Positions 1-8,286 of a DNA stretch of 64,000 bases are shown here, piece after piece; position 1 is the first letter of the stretch; every line of letters starts with the position of its first letter. The notes below the pieces were generated by a model. It was not told where the DNA came from. It saw nothing but the letters and a program-made list of their open reading frames with translations, and ran no database searches. Source of the stretch: Pseudomonadales bacterium (GTDB taxonomy: Bacteria; Pseudomonadota; Gammaproteobacteria; Pseudomonadales; Halieaceae); contig JACKNO010000002.1 in the NCBI GenBank assembly GCA_024234815.1, forward strand, positions 496,001-560,000, written 5' to 3'. The translations under genes and the position numbers were made by a program.

Positions 1-1134
1 TCCCAGCTCGGACTGCTGACAGGCTTTGCTTTTGCCGCATTCTATGTGATCGCGGGACTTCCCATTGCGCGCTGGGCAGACCGGGGCAACCGACGCAACA
101 TCGTGTCACTGTCACTGTTTGTGTGGAGTTTCATGACCGCCCTCAGCGGCCTGGTCAACAACTTCGTTCAACTGTTGCTGGCCCGTATCGGGGTCGGCAT
201 CGGCGAGGCGGGCGGCAGCCCGCCCTCGCACTCCATGATTTCGGACATTTTTCCTCCCGGCGAACGCGCCAGCGCGATCGGTTTTTACTCCATGGGCGTG
301 AGTGTGGGCATCCTGTTCGGGTTCCTGGCCGGTGGCTGGCTCAACGAATTTTTTGGCTGGCGCGTGGCCTTTATGGTGGTGGGCGCTCCCGGCATACTGC
401 TCGCCATCCTCTTGTATATGACAGTACCGGAGCCCGTGCGAGGGCTCACCGAACACCGCCGGGTCAGCGCAACCAGCGTTCCCCTGATGCAGGTCGTGGG
501 CGTGTTATGGAGCCGGCGCTCGTTTCGGCACATGGCACTCGCTGCAGGCCTGAACGCGTTTGCCGGCTACAGCATCAGCAACTGGACCGCCTCTTTCATG
601 ATCCGCTCCCACCAGATGAGCACCGGGGAGTTGGGGACGTGGCTCTCCCTGACTATCGGCCTGGGCGGGGCGGTGGGCGTGTTTTGCGGCGGCCTGTTGG
701 CTGATCGCCTGGCCCCGCGGGACAAGCGCTGGTACGTCTGGCTGCCATCCCTGGCCGGGTTTACCTGCGTGCCATTCATGGCCGCCACGTTCCTTGTCGC
801 CAATCCGTATACAGCGCTGCTCATGGGTATCGTGCCGGGCATTTTGTTCAATGTGTACCTCGGCAACACCATCGCGACCACGCACAGCATGGTGGGCTCG
901 CGCATGCGCGCCCTGTCATCCGCCATCCTGTTCCTGATTATCAACACAATTGGCCTGGGCCTGGGGCCATGGTCTATCGGCCTGTTCAGCGACTACCTGG
1001 AGCCGACCCTGGGCCTCGAGTCACTGCGCTACGCGATGCTGTACGTTCTGCCGGCGGTTATGTGCTGGTCAGCCTGTCACTTCTACCTGGCGGCGCGCAC
1101 TTTGCGGGCCGACCTCGCCGCGGCGCCAGATTGA
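1..1134 (+). CDS. MFS transporter, 5'-truncated by the window edge
   Basis: The reading frame is open from base 1 (SQLGLLTGFAF...), so the true start lies upstream and the visible GTG at 46 is internal. The protein is a run of hydrophobic helices with the MFS loop motif between helices 2 and 3 (ARWADRGNRR) and the helix 4-5 region (GIGEAGGSPPSHSMISDIFPP) typical of the spinster/hexuronate-like MFS branch. About 10 membrane segments remain. MFS proteins move small solutes across the inner membrane; the substrate cannot be read from sequence. It faces the COQ4-like gene on the other strand and has no obvious link with the EPS locus that follows. Confidence 0.85.
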   Translation, partial: SQLGLLTGFAFAAFYVIAGLPIARWADRGNRRNIVSLSLFVWSFMTALSGLVNNFVQLLLARIGVGIGEAGGSPPSHSMISDIFPPGERASAIGFYSMGVSVGILFGFLAGGWLNEFFGWRVAFMVVGAPGILLAILLYMTVPEPVRGLTEHRRVSATSVPLMQVVGVLWSRRSFRHMALAAGLNAFAGYSISNWTASFMIRSHQMSTGELGTWLSLTIGLGGAVGVFCGGLLADRLAPRDKRWYVWLPSLAGFTCVPFMAATFLVANPYTALLMGIVPGILFNVYLGNTIATTHSMVGSRMRALSSAILFLIINTIGLGLGPWSIGLFSDYLEPTLGLESLRYAMLYVLPAVMCWSACHFYLAARTLRADLAAAPD

Positions 1135-1225
1135 GGGCCCGACCCGGGGGACCGTTCAACACGGCAGGCCGACTGAGATCATCGATCGCACAAGCCCATC
1201 GAACTCCGGTCTGCCGCCGCCCGCC

Positions 1226-1957
1226 TCAGGCGGCTGCAGAGGCGTCCATCGGCCGGATATTGACGGCATTGCGGTAACGGACAGGTTTGGCGATTCCCAA
1301 CTCGGCGCGCAATGCGTCCAGGGGTTGGGCAAGACGCTGCTCCCAGTTCACGGTGGCAAACCACCGCGCCGCCTCACCGGTACGGCGCCCCTCCTCCACG
1401 CAGGCATCCACGTCGATGTGCGGCGCCTGCTGGCGGAATGTGCGCCGTCCCATAAAGATGATAAACGCGATACCGCGACTGGGTGTCTGGGCGTTCATAA
1501 AGGCGAGCAGGCACAATTCCCCCAATTCGTCACGGCCATACCCGCACAGCACGTGCTGCAGATCGTGTATATCCCGCAGCCGGTTTCCCAGCCAGTTTTC
1601 CTCGGCGGTTCTCTCACCTCCACGCGGCGCTTCCTCGCTGGCCGCGACCAGGCCATCGGCACTCAGTTGCTGGGACTCCACAAACGCGAGGTAGGCACGG
1701 CCCAGGCTGCCCTCGGGCAGGGCGCGCAAAGCCGGGCGGTCGCTTAGCAACGGCAGTATGGCCGGTTTTTCTCGCAGCAATTGGGCGCCCTCGGGAATGT
1801 CCCGCAGCCTCGCGACCGCGCGGGCCAGGCTGGCACCCTTCAGCGCCTGGATTATCTTGAATACTTCCCCGGTGTTGTCCGGGTCGGCGATCAGCGCACG
1901 CACCGAGCGCCAGGCCTGCAGCGGCCTCAAATAGCGAATATCTTCGATAAGGTTCAT
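1226..1957 (-). CDS. COQ4-like ubiquinone biosynthesis protein
   Basis: A 243-aa soluble protein carrying the COQ4 metal-binding signature HDxxH-x11-E (H131, D132, H135, E147 counted from the chosen start), in the run HDLQHVLCGYGRDELGE. In eukaryotes COQ4 scaffolds the ubiquinone complex and has been linked to oxidative decarboxylation of the ring; the bacterial members are less studied. The frame stays open to 2005, but the start at 1957 (MNLIEDIRYLRPL) matches the usual beginning of the family and has AGGAGG about 13 nt upstream. The role in quinone metabolism is inferred from the family; the neighbours do not help. Confidence 0.8.
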   Translation of the reverse strand: MNLIEDIRYLRPLQAWRSVRALIADPDNTGEVFKIIQALKGASLARAVARLRDIPEGAQLLREKPAILPLLSDRPALRALPEGSLGRAYLAFVESQQLSADGLVAASEEAPRGGERTAEENWLGNRLRDIHDLQHVLCGYGRDELGELCLLAFMNAQTPSRGIAFIIFMGRRTFRQQAPHIDVDACVEEGRRTGEAARWFATVNWEQRLAQPLDALRAELGIAKPVRYRNAVNIRPMDASAAA

Positions 1958-2084
1958 AACTGGGTTCGATCCTCCTGGTACGTCCAGTATAGCCCCTGGC
2001 TGCACTCCGGTTAAGCCGGCCCGGCGAGCGGTTCTCCCGGCTCAGTACGACAGGTGGCCCCAGCCGAGCCGGCGCCCGGGAAAT

Positions 2085-2100
2085 CTGGAGATTTCTCCAG
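2085..2100. repeat. 16-bp inverted repeat upstream of the coiled-coil gene
   Basis: CTGGAGA-TT-TCTCCAG is a perfect 7-bp inverted repeat with a 2-bp centre. It lies about 90 bp upstream of the GTG start at 2188 in the divergent region between the COQ4-like gene and the coiled-coil gene. It could be a repressor or activator operator; there is no T run to suggest a terminator. Confidence 0.45.
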
Positions 2101-2187
2101 TCTTCAGTTGGAAATCCCTGCGAAACGCTCTAGATTCGAAAAACGCAGGAAACCAGAGACTGCAACAGACTATCGGGGCAAAACCGG

Positions 2188-4035
2188 GTGAAAAAATTCG
2201 ACATCACCTTCAGGGGCGAAGTACTACCAAAACACGATCCGGAGCAGGTTAAGGCCGGGTTCGTTGAGCTGTTCAAAATTCAGGACCCGGGGATGCTGGA
2301 TGACATTTTCTCCGGCCAGACCGTGGTACTGCGCAGCAACCTGGATCGCAAGGCGGCAGCCGAGTACTTTGTAAAGGTCAACAAACTTGGTGGAGTTATC
2401 GAACTGGTAACATCCAGCGCGCGCTACCGCGACAACGAGAACGGTTCGATGGAGCACGCCGCCAACGGCGATGCCGGCTCGCATAACGGCGGGAACTCGC
2501 ATCAGGGCCCGAACCTGGATGGCGACATACTGTTCAGGCAGCCGGGCCGTATAGATCGCAGCTGGCCGGTGAGCAGTGCGAGGCAGAGCCAGCGACGGCA
2601 AGCCGCCGGCGCAAGCCCGGCGGGCGCGAGCGCCGACGCCCCGCTCCAGGGCAGCCGCGAGCAGGGCCAGGAAGACCAGGCGGCGAGGCAGAGAGCCCAG
2701 GCCATTGTGACGGCTGGCGCCTCACTGGCGCAGCCAACATCCGGCCTGGCAGCTCAGGGCGCCCGCGCTGATGCGGCGCCAGGCGTGGAAGCGAAAAGCG
2801 GGACTGAATCACAGGCGCAAGCGGCGGCGGAGGCGCTGCTGGAAGCGGGTTTCCGGTCGGAAGCCGCCGCCCAGGCACAAGCGCAGGCCCGGGAAAAAGC
2901 AAAAAAAGCAGCGGAAGCGCAGGCCCTCGCGGACGCGATAAAAAGGGCAGAGGCGGAGGCCTATGCGGAGGCTGCAAGCCGGGCCGAAACGGCAGCCCTG
3001 GCTGAAGCGGCAGCCCGCAGGGAGGCAGCGGCTTTAAAGGAAGAGGAAGCCAAGCGAAGCCGGGAGCTGGAAGAGGCGCGGAAGCTGCGCGAACTTGCCG
3101 CCCAGGAACGGGCTGCGGCCGAGGAGAGCCGCCGGCTGGCTGAGGAAAAGGAACGCCGCAGATTGCTGGCACTGCAAATAGACGAAGAAACCAGGCGCGA
3201 ATTGGCCCGCCTGGAGGCCCGCGGTTTGCAGATTCAGAAGGAAACTGAAAGCAACCTCAATCTGCTGGAACAAAAGGCCGTTGCCGCGGGAACCGAAGCC
3301 GAGCTCGAAATTGCCCGCCTGAAAGAGCTGGCACTCGACGCCAGCGATAAAGCCCAGGAAGAAATTCAGCGCCTGCAACAGCTCGAGAGCGCCACCCAGC
3401 GGTCCATGGAACAGGATATCAGCCGGCTCAAGGAACTGGAGTCACAGAGCAAGCGCAATGTCGAGGAACAACTGGCCCGGCTCAAGGAACGGGAACAGGA
3501 GATCAACTGTAGCGCCCGGGAAGAGATTACCACGCTCGAAAAAGCCGTGCGCGAGACCCGACGCAAAGCGGCGGAAGAAATAGCCAGGTTGGAGCAGTCG
3601 ATAGCCGACGTGCAGAAGCAGGCTGAAATCGACGCCGGGGAACTGGAAGCGCTCATTGAATCCGCGAAGCACCATGCCGAGCAGGAAACGGCAAGCTTGC
3701 TGGAGCAGCGGGAGAAAACCGGGCGCAGCGCCACGGAGGAGGCGGACGCATTACAGGAAAAACTGCAGATCAGCACCAACTCCGCCCAGGAGCGCATTGT
3801 CGAAATCAGGAAAATGCTGGAAGAGGCCAGGGAAACAGCCTCTAACGAACAGTCAAGACTGGAAGCCCTGGAGCGCGAAGCCGACCAGCGTGCGGAAAAG
3901 ACTATCGCCGAACTGCGCCTGGCCATGGCGAACACCAGGGACGCAGCGGTGAAAGAACTCGAGCAATTGCAGATCAAGGAGAGCGAGGTACTGTGCAAAC
4001 AGGCCGCTCAGATCGTCCGCCTCAAGCAGCAGTAG
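2188..4035 (+). CDS. Long coiled-coil protein with small N-terminal domain, function unknown
   Basis: A 615-aa protein starting at GTG with no signal peptide or membrane helix, so probably cytoplasmic. Residues 1-80 form a compact predicted alpha/beta domain (MKKFDITFRGEVL..., FSGQTVVLR, NKLGGVIELV) resembling the small N-terminal domain seen in front of membrane modules in other proteobacterial proteins. Residues about 80-190 are low-complexity Ala/Gly/Gln. From about 200 to the end it is Ala/Glu/Lys/Arg-rich heptad coiled coil with repeated blocks such as EEIxRLxQLE. It stands alone between intergenic regions. A structural or scaffolding role is a guess; I do not recognise a named family for the whole protein. 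Confidence 0.7.
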   Translation: MKKFDITFRGEVLPKHDPEQVKAGFVELFKIQDPGMLDDIFSGQTVVLRSNLDRKAAAEYFVKVNKLGGVIELVTSSARYRDNENGSMEHAANGDAGSHNGGNSHQGPNLDGDILFRQPGRIDRSWPVSSARQSQRRQAAGASPAGASADAPLQGSREQGQEDQAARQRAQAIVTAGASLAQPTSGLAAQGARADAAPGVEAKSGTESQAQAAAEALLEAGFRSEAAAQAQAQAREKAKKAAEAQALADAIKRAEAEAYAEAASRAETAALAEAAARREAAALKEEEAKRSRELEEARKLRELAAQERAAAEESRRLAEEKERRRLLALQIDEETRRELARLEARGLQIQKETESNLNLLEQKAVAAGTEAELEIARLKELALDASDKAQEEIQRLQQLESATQRSMEQDISRLKELESQSKRNVEEQLARLKEREQEINCSAREEITTLEKAVRETRRKAAEEIARLEQSIADVQKQAEIDAGELEALIESAKHHAEQETASLLEQREKTGRSATEEADALQEKLQISTNSAQERIVEIRKMLEEARETASNEQSRLEALEREADQRAEKTIAELRLAMANTRDAAVKELEQLQIKESEVLCKQAAQIVRLKQQ

Positions 4036-4177
4036 GGCCCCCGAGCGTGCAAATCCTGCCCAGCCACCCCGGCGGATAGCCCCCTTTCCCTACAAGATCT
4101 GGCTGGCGGACTGGCGTACTGCCATATACTATTGACCATCAGGCACCCGATTATGAGTGCCCAACTTCACGGTTCTA

Positions 4178-4238
4178 GTGTAAAATTCTTCCCGCCGTAC
4201 CCCCCAAAACCCTGAAAATTACCACTAAAATTTTACAC
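4178..4238. promoter_or_regulatory. Inverted-repeat pair, candidate enhancer (PrsR-type) sites
   Basis: GTGTAAAATT at 4178-4187 is exactly inverted as AATTTTACAC at 4229-4238. Centre-to-centre spacing is about 51 bp, near five helical turns. The pair sits 64-124 bp upstream of the -24 element at 4302, where a sigma-54 activator would bind. The window encodes such an activator (PrsR). Assigning these sites to PrsR is inference. Confidence 0.5.
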
Positions 4239-4301
4239 CTTTGAGAAGTGGGTCACAGGTGTGTTTTGCTAAGTGCTTGATTTTCAATTGTTTGCGTGGT
4301 A

Positions 4302-4317
4302 TGGCCCACTTATTGCA
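4302..4317 (+). promoter_or_regulatory. Sigma-54 (RpoN) -24/-12 promoter
   Basis: TGGCCC-N5-TTGCA matches the RpoN consensus TGGCAC-N5-TTGCW with the exact GG-N10-GC spacing. It lies 57 bp upstream of the ATG at 4374. The rest of the 338-bp gap (4036-4373) holds the inverted-repeat pair and a small GGCAC/GTGCC hairpin near 4142-4161, and no gene. Confidence 0.7.
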
Positions 4318-4373
4318 TGGTTTTTTATCGCTTGCGGAAAAACAGCAGGCAGACAATAACAGAGGACTTCTAC

Positions 4374-4910
4374 ATGTCGATCCGGTTCGAATTGTGCAGC
4401 GACTCCAATCTGTTGGCCCAGTATTACGAACTCCGGGAACAGTGCTTCCGCCGGGAACTGGGACTGCCTGACTTCGACGGCGGCGAGGATGAGCGCGACC
4501 GGACGGGGCACATCCTGATCGCCCGCCGCGGCGACCGCTGCGTCGGCGGCGCCCGCATTGCCTCGGGCGCGCCGGTCAGCGAACAACTGAACGAGTTGGA
4601 CCTGGTGGAGGATGCGTGCTGCATGTGGGAACGCTTTGTGATCGACCCCGAGGTCAGGACAGTGCAGCTGGTGCGCGATTTCTGCGCCAAGCTGATAGAT
4701 GCATCGCGCGGCCTCGACTACGAGTTTGCCCTGGTACTCAGCTCACTGTGCAATGCCCGCTTCTACCGACAGTGCCATTCTGCGCTGGGTGTGGGCTTCA
4801 AGATTCATCGCTCCACACCGGATATGGCACGCGGCGCGTTTGAAGGTCTCGAGCACTACCTGTCCGTTGCCCACCTGGCGACCAGCAACAGGCTTCGCAT
4901 AGCCGCCTGA
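4374..4910 (+). CDS. GNAT/N-acyl-amino-acid-synthase-like acyltransferase
   Basis: A 178-aa soluble protein resembling the GNAT/autoinducer-synthase-like fold: an early YYELREQCFRRELGLPDFDG segment, the ILIARRGDRCVGGARI beta-hairpin, a WERFVIDPEVR strand, and a C-terminal ALGVGFKIH strand. The frame extends upstream to 4296, but the ATG at 4374 has AGAGGA about 7 nt before it and begins the homologous sequence, while the upstream extension runs through the sigma-54 promoter. It resembles, in shorter form, the XrtA-associated acyltransferase at 54464. Substrates are unknown. The RpoN promoter suggests that it belongs to the PrsK/PrsR regulon. Confidence 0.65.
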   Translation: MSIRFELCSDSNLLAQYYELREQCFRRELGLPDFDGGEDERDRTGHILIARRGDRCVGGARIASGAPVSEQLNELDLVEDACCMWERFVIDPEVRTVQLVRDFCAKLIDASRGLDYEFALVLSSLCNARFYRQCHSALGVGFKIHRSTPDMARGAFEGLEHYLSVAHLATSNRLRIAA

Positions 4911-4991
4911 GACCACATGCCAATCGCGGCACCGGCGCACGCCGTGCCACACAGCTTGCTCGCCACAACCCGGCGCACACGGCCTGGTGAT

Positions 4992-6122
4992 TCAGAGGAT
5001 TTTTCGGCCAAACAGAATCCGGCTGTTACAACTTTCCGACAACATCGCATCCAGCATCAGGCTGCCGAGCTCTTCCCGATAGTGGGCAGGCTCCCAGAAC
5101 CACTGTAACGGCTCGCTCCCGACACCCTCCTCCGGCAACGGTTCGTGGATAAATACGGAACTCGCGGAGAAATCCCAGAAGGTCACAGCCGCACCCTCGT
5201 GCTCCATTACCAGGCGCTCGATCGAGGCCAACCAATCCGCGTAAAGCGGCATCATGCCCTGTCTCTCCAACAACGCCCAGTAACTGTCGTGAAGGGGATT
5301 CGTGAAGATGTGAACCGCCACACCCCGCTCGCCGGCAATTACCAGAAACTCGGAAAGGTACCCAAAGGAAGACTCCAACCGTCCAGCGCTGTCCCGCAGA
5401 TACCATTGGGACGAATATTTACGCTCCAGTTCATCCGTTTTCTGGGCAAACAGCGCATGCGCGCCCTCGACCCGGACCGCCTCGGCGAAATCGCGACCGG
5501 GGTTGAACCCGGACTCGTCACGATCGGGCGCGCGTTCGCTCTGCCCGATTACGGTGGTGAACGAACTCACCAGTGAATCGAGAGTAAAAAGCGATTTGTA
5601 ATAATCCGTTGCGACCACGACGGGGTACTGCGGATTGAACTGACCACCAGGCAGGTACTTCAGTTCACCGCCCTGCTGGCTCAACATGGGAGTTACAGTA
5701 TCCACCTCTAAGGGGCTACTCGAAATGAAATCGGTGAAATCAACACTGATAAACACCTGCTCGATTGCTTGCTGGTGCATGACGTTGAGCGCGTATTCGA
5801 GTTGCGTGCGAACGCTCGCCCCGGGCAGGCCAAGGTTATAGGTTTTCCAACCCGCTTCGCGCAGGCACGGGTGAGCCGGGTTGATACCCAACTCAACTCG
5901 CGAATTGCCGACAATCAGAGCGTTATGTGAATCAAAACCCGGTTGGTATCGCTTCGACAGTCTCGTAAAATTATTGATATCGATTTTATTGGCGTTGAGA
6001 CCGGATATACGCGGGGTACCAAAAACGGCGTAGGGATCAACCAGCCAGTTAAACACTATTACCATCAAGGCAAACGCAAGACCGAATATGGCTGTACGGG
6101 CGAGATAGGCGCGGGGACTCAT
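4992..6122 (-). CDS. Membrane-anchored SGNH-like protein, partner of the MBOAT acyltransferase
   Basis: A 376-aa protein with one N-terminal membrane helix (residues about 8-28, TAIFGLAFALMVIVFNWLV) and a periplasmic domain containing ALIVGNSRVELGINP, which resembles the GDS/GNSR block of AlgJ/AlgX/DltD-like SGNH proteins. A later region (AHYREELGSLMLDAML) may carry the Asp/His block. The frame is open to 6173, but the ATG at 6122 lies one base after the MBOAT stop codon (TGA-T-ATG), showing translational coupling. With the MBOAT gene it probably transfers acyl (likely acetyl) groups to exported polysaccharide. Fine substrate unknown. Confidence 0.65.
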   Translation of the reverse strand: MSPRAYLARTAIFGLAFALMVIVFNWLVDPYAVFGTPRISGLNANKIDINNFTRLSKRYQPGFDSHNALIVGNSRVELGINPAHPCLREAGWKTYNLGLPGASVRTQLEYALNVMHQQAIEQVFISVDFTDFISSSPLEVDTVTPMLSQQGGELKYLPGGQFNPQYPVVVATDYYKSLFTLDSLVSSFTTVIGQSERAPDRDESGFNPGRDFAEAVRVEGAHALFAQKTDELERKYSSQWYLRDSAGRLESSFGYLSEFLVIAGERGVAVHIFTNPLHDSYWALLERQGMMPLYADWLASIERLVMEHEGAAVTFWDFSASSVFIHEPLPEEGVGSEPLQWFWEPAHYREELGSLMLDAMLSESCNSRILFGRKIL

Positions 6123-6123
6123 A

Positions 6124-7683
6124 TCAGAACTGGAAGTACAGGAATTCGGAGACTTGTGACAGGGTGAGAACACCCGCCAGAAATGCGACGGATATGGCCG
6201 CGGCCCACTGATTGCTGTAGTGCCAGTTCAACCAGCCGACTTCGCGAACATCGCGGAATGAACCGGGGTGCTCGTAGAGAGCCGCATCGTAGTTATTGAA
6301 CATCTGGGCGACGTTAGGCAAAAGGAGTGCGCACAATCCCGCCGCAACAACCCAGGTGAAGTTGCCTACGAACACAGCCCCACCACCGTAAGCGGCTTCA
6401 CCACCCACCTCGGCAAACCAGGCGCCCAGTGCGCCGGTTCTGGCCAGTATCCCGGCCGGAACCTCAAAACCGGATGCACCCAGCATGGCCAGAACAATAT
6501 GGTTGGCCTGCTCGATAGTGGGCGCGCGAAAATACACCCATGAAAAGACCACAGCCAGGAAGGTCAACAGCCAGGCGCAGGCCCGATAGGGCATCGATCC
6601 GGAAGGGTCGATACCCAGCACCTCAAGCAACCTGGTCCAGCCGTGATTGACCATGAGGTAACTGCCATGTAAGGCGCCCCAGACCACAAACGGCCAGCCC
6701 GCACCATGCCACAGGCCACCCAGCAACATGGTGACAAAGAGATTCACATAACGCCTGTATGTGCCCTTTCGATTTCCACCCAGTGAGATGTACAGATAAT
6801 CCCGCAGAAAACGGGACAGTGTAATATGCCAGCGACGCCAGAATTCAATAATATTCGTAGCCTTGTAGGGCGAAAAGAAATTTACCGGCAACACAATACC
6901 GAAGATGCGCGCACAGCCGATCGCCATATCGGAATAACCGGAAAAATCGAAGTACAGCTGAAAAGTGTATGCCAGTGTACTGCCCCAGGCCCTGAAAAAA
7001 TCCACCTGGGCCGCCGCGCCACCGACGTCGTATACCGGTGACACATAGCTCGAAAGACTATCGGCAATTACCGTTTTCTTGAACAGGCCTATGGCAAAAA
7101 TCGAAACTCCGATGGCGAAATTGGACCATTTCGGGAAGAGATTCCCGGCGCGCATGAACTGCGGAATCATCTCCTTGTGATGAACGATAGGGCCCGCGAT
7201 CAACTGGGGAAAGAAACTGACGAAAAGGCAGTAGTGAAGGAAATTGTACTCTCGCGTCTTACCCTGTCGCGCATCCACGAGGTACGAGATTTGCTGAAAA
7301 GTAAAGAATGAAATCGCCAGGGGCAGAAAGATATGCCCGGCATTCCAGTGCGTATCCAGCACGAGGTTGACGTTGTCCAGCAGGAAATTCGCGTACTTGA
7401 AATAGCCCAGAAAACCCAGGTTTACCGCTATTCCGAGGACCAGGATGATATGCTTGCGACGCTCCGGACCCCGGGCCAGAACCCCACCCACGCAGTAATT
7501 GAAGCCGATAGAAAACAGCAGCAGGACAAGGTATTTCGGATTCCAGTAGCCGTAGAAAACCAGGGAGGAAAAAACCAGGAATCCAAGCGCGGACTCGAGG
7601 GAAAGATACTTCGCACACACAAAATAGCCGAACACACAGATCGGCATAAACAGAAAAATGAACTCATAAGAGTTAAACAGCAC
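6124..7683 (-). CDS. MBOAT family O-acyltransferase (AlgI/DltB-like)
   Basis: A 519-aa polytopic membrane protein with the MBOAT signatures FWRRWHITLSRFLRDYLYI (H286) and LLGGLWHGAGW with the invariant active-site His at 326. Length and order match AlgI/PatA-type enzymes, which pass acyl groups across the inner membrane for polysaccharide O-acetylation. The following SGNH-like gene starts one base after its stop, the usual AlgI/AlgJ-style pairing. It is transcribed away from the ACP/FkbH operon across a 337-bp divergent region, so both may be controlled together. The polymer acted on is most likely the EPS of this locus (inference). Confidence 0.9.
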   Translation of the reverse strand: MLFNSYEFIFLFMPICVFGYFVCAKYLSLESALGFLVFSSLVFYGYWNPKYLVLLLFSIGFNYCVGGVLARGPERRKHIILVLGIAVNLGFLGYFKYANFLLDNVNLVLDTHWNAGHIFLPLAISFFTFQQISYLVDARQGKTREYNFLHYCLFVSFFPQLIAGPIVHHKEMIPQFMRAGNLFPKWSNFAIGVSIFAIGLFKKTVIADSLSSYVSPVYDVGGAAAQVDFFRAWGSTLAYTFQLYFDFSGYSDMAIGCARIFGIVLPVNFFSPYKATNIIEFWRRWHITLSRFLRDYLYISLGGNRKGTYRRYVNLFVTMLLGGLWHGAGWPFVVWGALHGSYLMVNHGWTRLLEVLGIDPSGSMPYRACAWLLTFLAVVFSWVYFRAPTIEQANHIVLAMLGASGFEVPAGILARTGALGAWFAEVGGEAAYGGGAVFVGNFTWVVAAGLCALLLPNVAQMFNNYDAALYEHPGSFRDVREVGWLNWHYSNQWAAAISVAFLAGVLTLSQVSEFLYFQF

Positions 7684-8020
7684 GAGTCAGCACGCCACCG
7701 CAGGTGTAGATAGTCTTATGGTTCGAGAATCGCAGATTTGACACAGGCAGGCCAGTAGTATTACGTGAATCTTTTAACCGTGTCATACCAAAAGTGTCCC
7801 TGCGCCCACCACGCGCACAACATGCGGTGCGGCTGCGACAGGCGCTACAGCCTCTCGGCAAACGGGCTTGGCCCACGGTATGGAAGGGAACCACGCGGCC
7901 CTGGGGAAATTGTGACCCAGTTAAAAATATATGCAATAAACCTATGAATAATAATGATTTGCCGGCAGTAATGGCGATATTATAAGGCCCCTATCCGCAC
8001 CGGTAAGCTACCAAAAAATC
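7684..8020. other. 337-bp divergent intergenic region
   Basis: Separates the minus-strand MBOAT gene from the plus-strand ACP operon. I see no convincing gene: the short frames here lack a ribosome site and family likeness. The right half is AT-rich (7920-7985) and carries a candidate promoter. Confidence 0.5.
7959..7986 (+). promoter_or_regulatory. Candidate sigma-70 promoter of the ACP/FkbH operon
   Basis: TTGCCG (7959-7964), a 16-bp spacer, then TATAAG (7981-7986). It lies 35 bp before the ACP start in an AT-rich segment. Match is moderate, so this is tentative. Confidence 0.3.
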
Positions 8021-8263
8021 ATGGAACAGACCGAAATACTGGCTCGTCTCATCCCGATCCTGGAAGACACATTTCCGGATGCGGAGCAGGAAATCACCCT
8101 GTCCACAACGCAGGATGAGATCGAGGAATGGGACAGCCTTGCCCAGGTGCGCCTGTTTCTGGCCATTGAGACGGATTTCGGCTTCAGGTTCGACCTCGAT
8201 GAAATGGAAAATATCGCCGGGGTCGCGGACCTGGTACAAGTTATCAGCCAGAAAGTCACCTGA
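8021..8263 (+). CDS. Acyl carrier protein 1
   Basis: An 80-aa acidic protein with the 4'-phosphopantetheine attachment motif EEWDSLAQV (S39), as in stand-alone carrier proteins of FkbH and polyketide-like systems. It begins the forward operon and is followed 23 nt later by the FkbH-like gene, so it is the likely carrier on which the FkbH product is built. It is distinct from fatty-acid AcpP, which has DSLD and higher acidity in helix II. A second ACP lies 4 kb downstream. Confidence 0.88.
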   Translation: MEQTEILARLIPILEDTFPDAEQEITLSTTQDEIEEWDSLAQVRLFLAIETDFGFRFDLDEMENIAGVADLVQVISQKVT

Positions 8264-8286
8264 TTCGCGAGCGTTAGAAGGCGATC

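Noticed and set aside
950..1747. 265-aa plus-strand frame
   Set aside because: It reads the complement of the COQ4-like gene and lacks a family likeness; high GC third positions keep such antisense frames open.
7860..7895. TTGGCCCACGG region as a sigma-54 site for either divergent gene
   Set aside because: No GG-N10-GC spacing on either strand.
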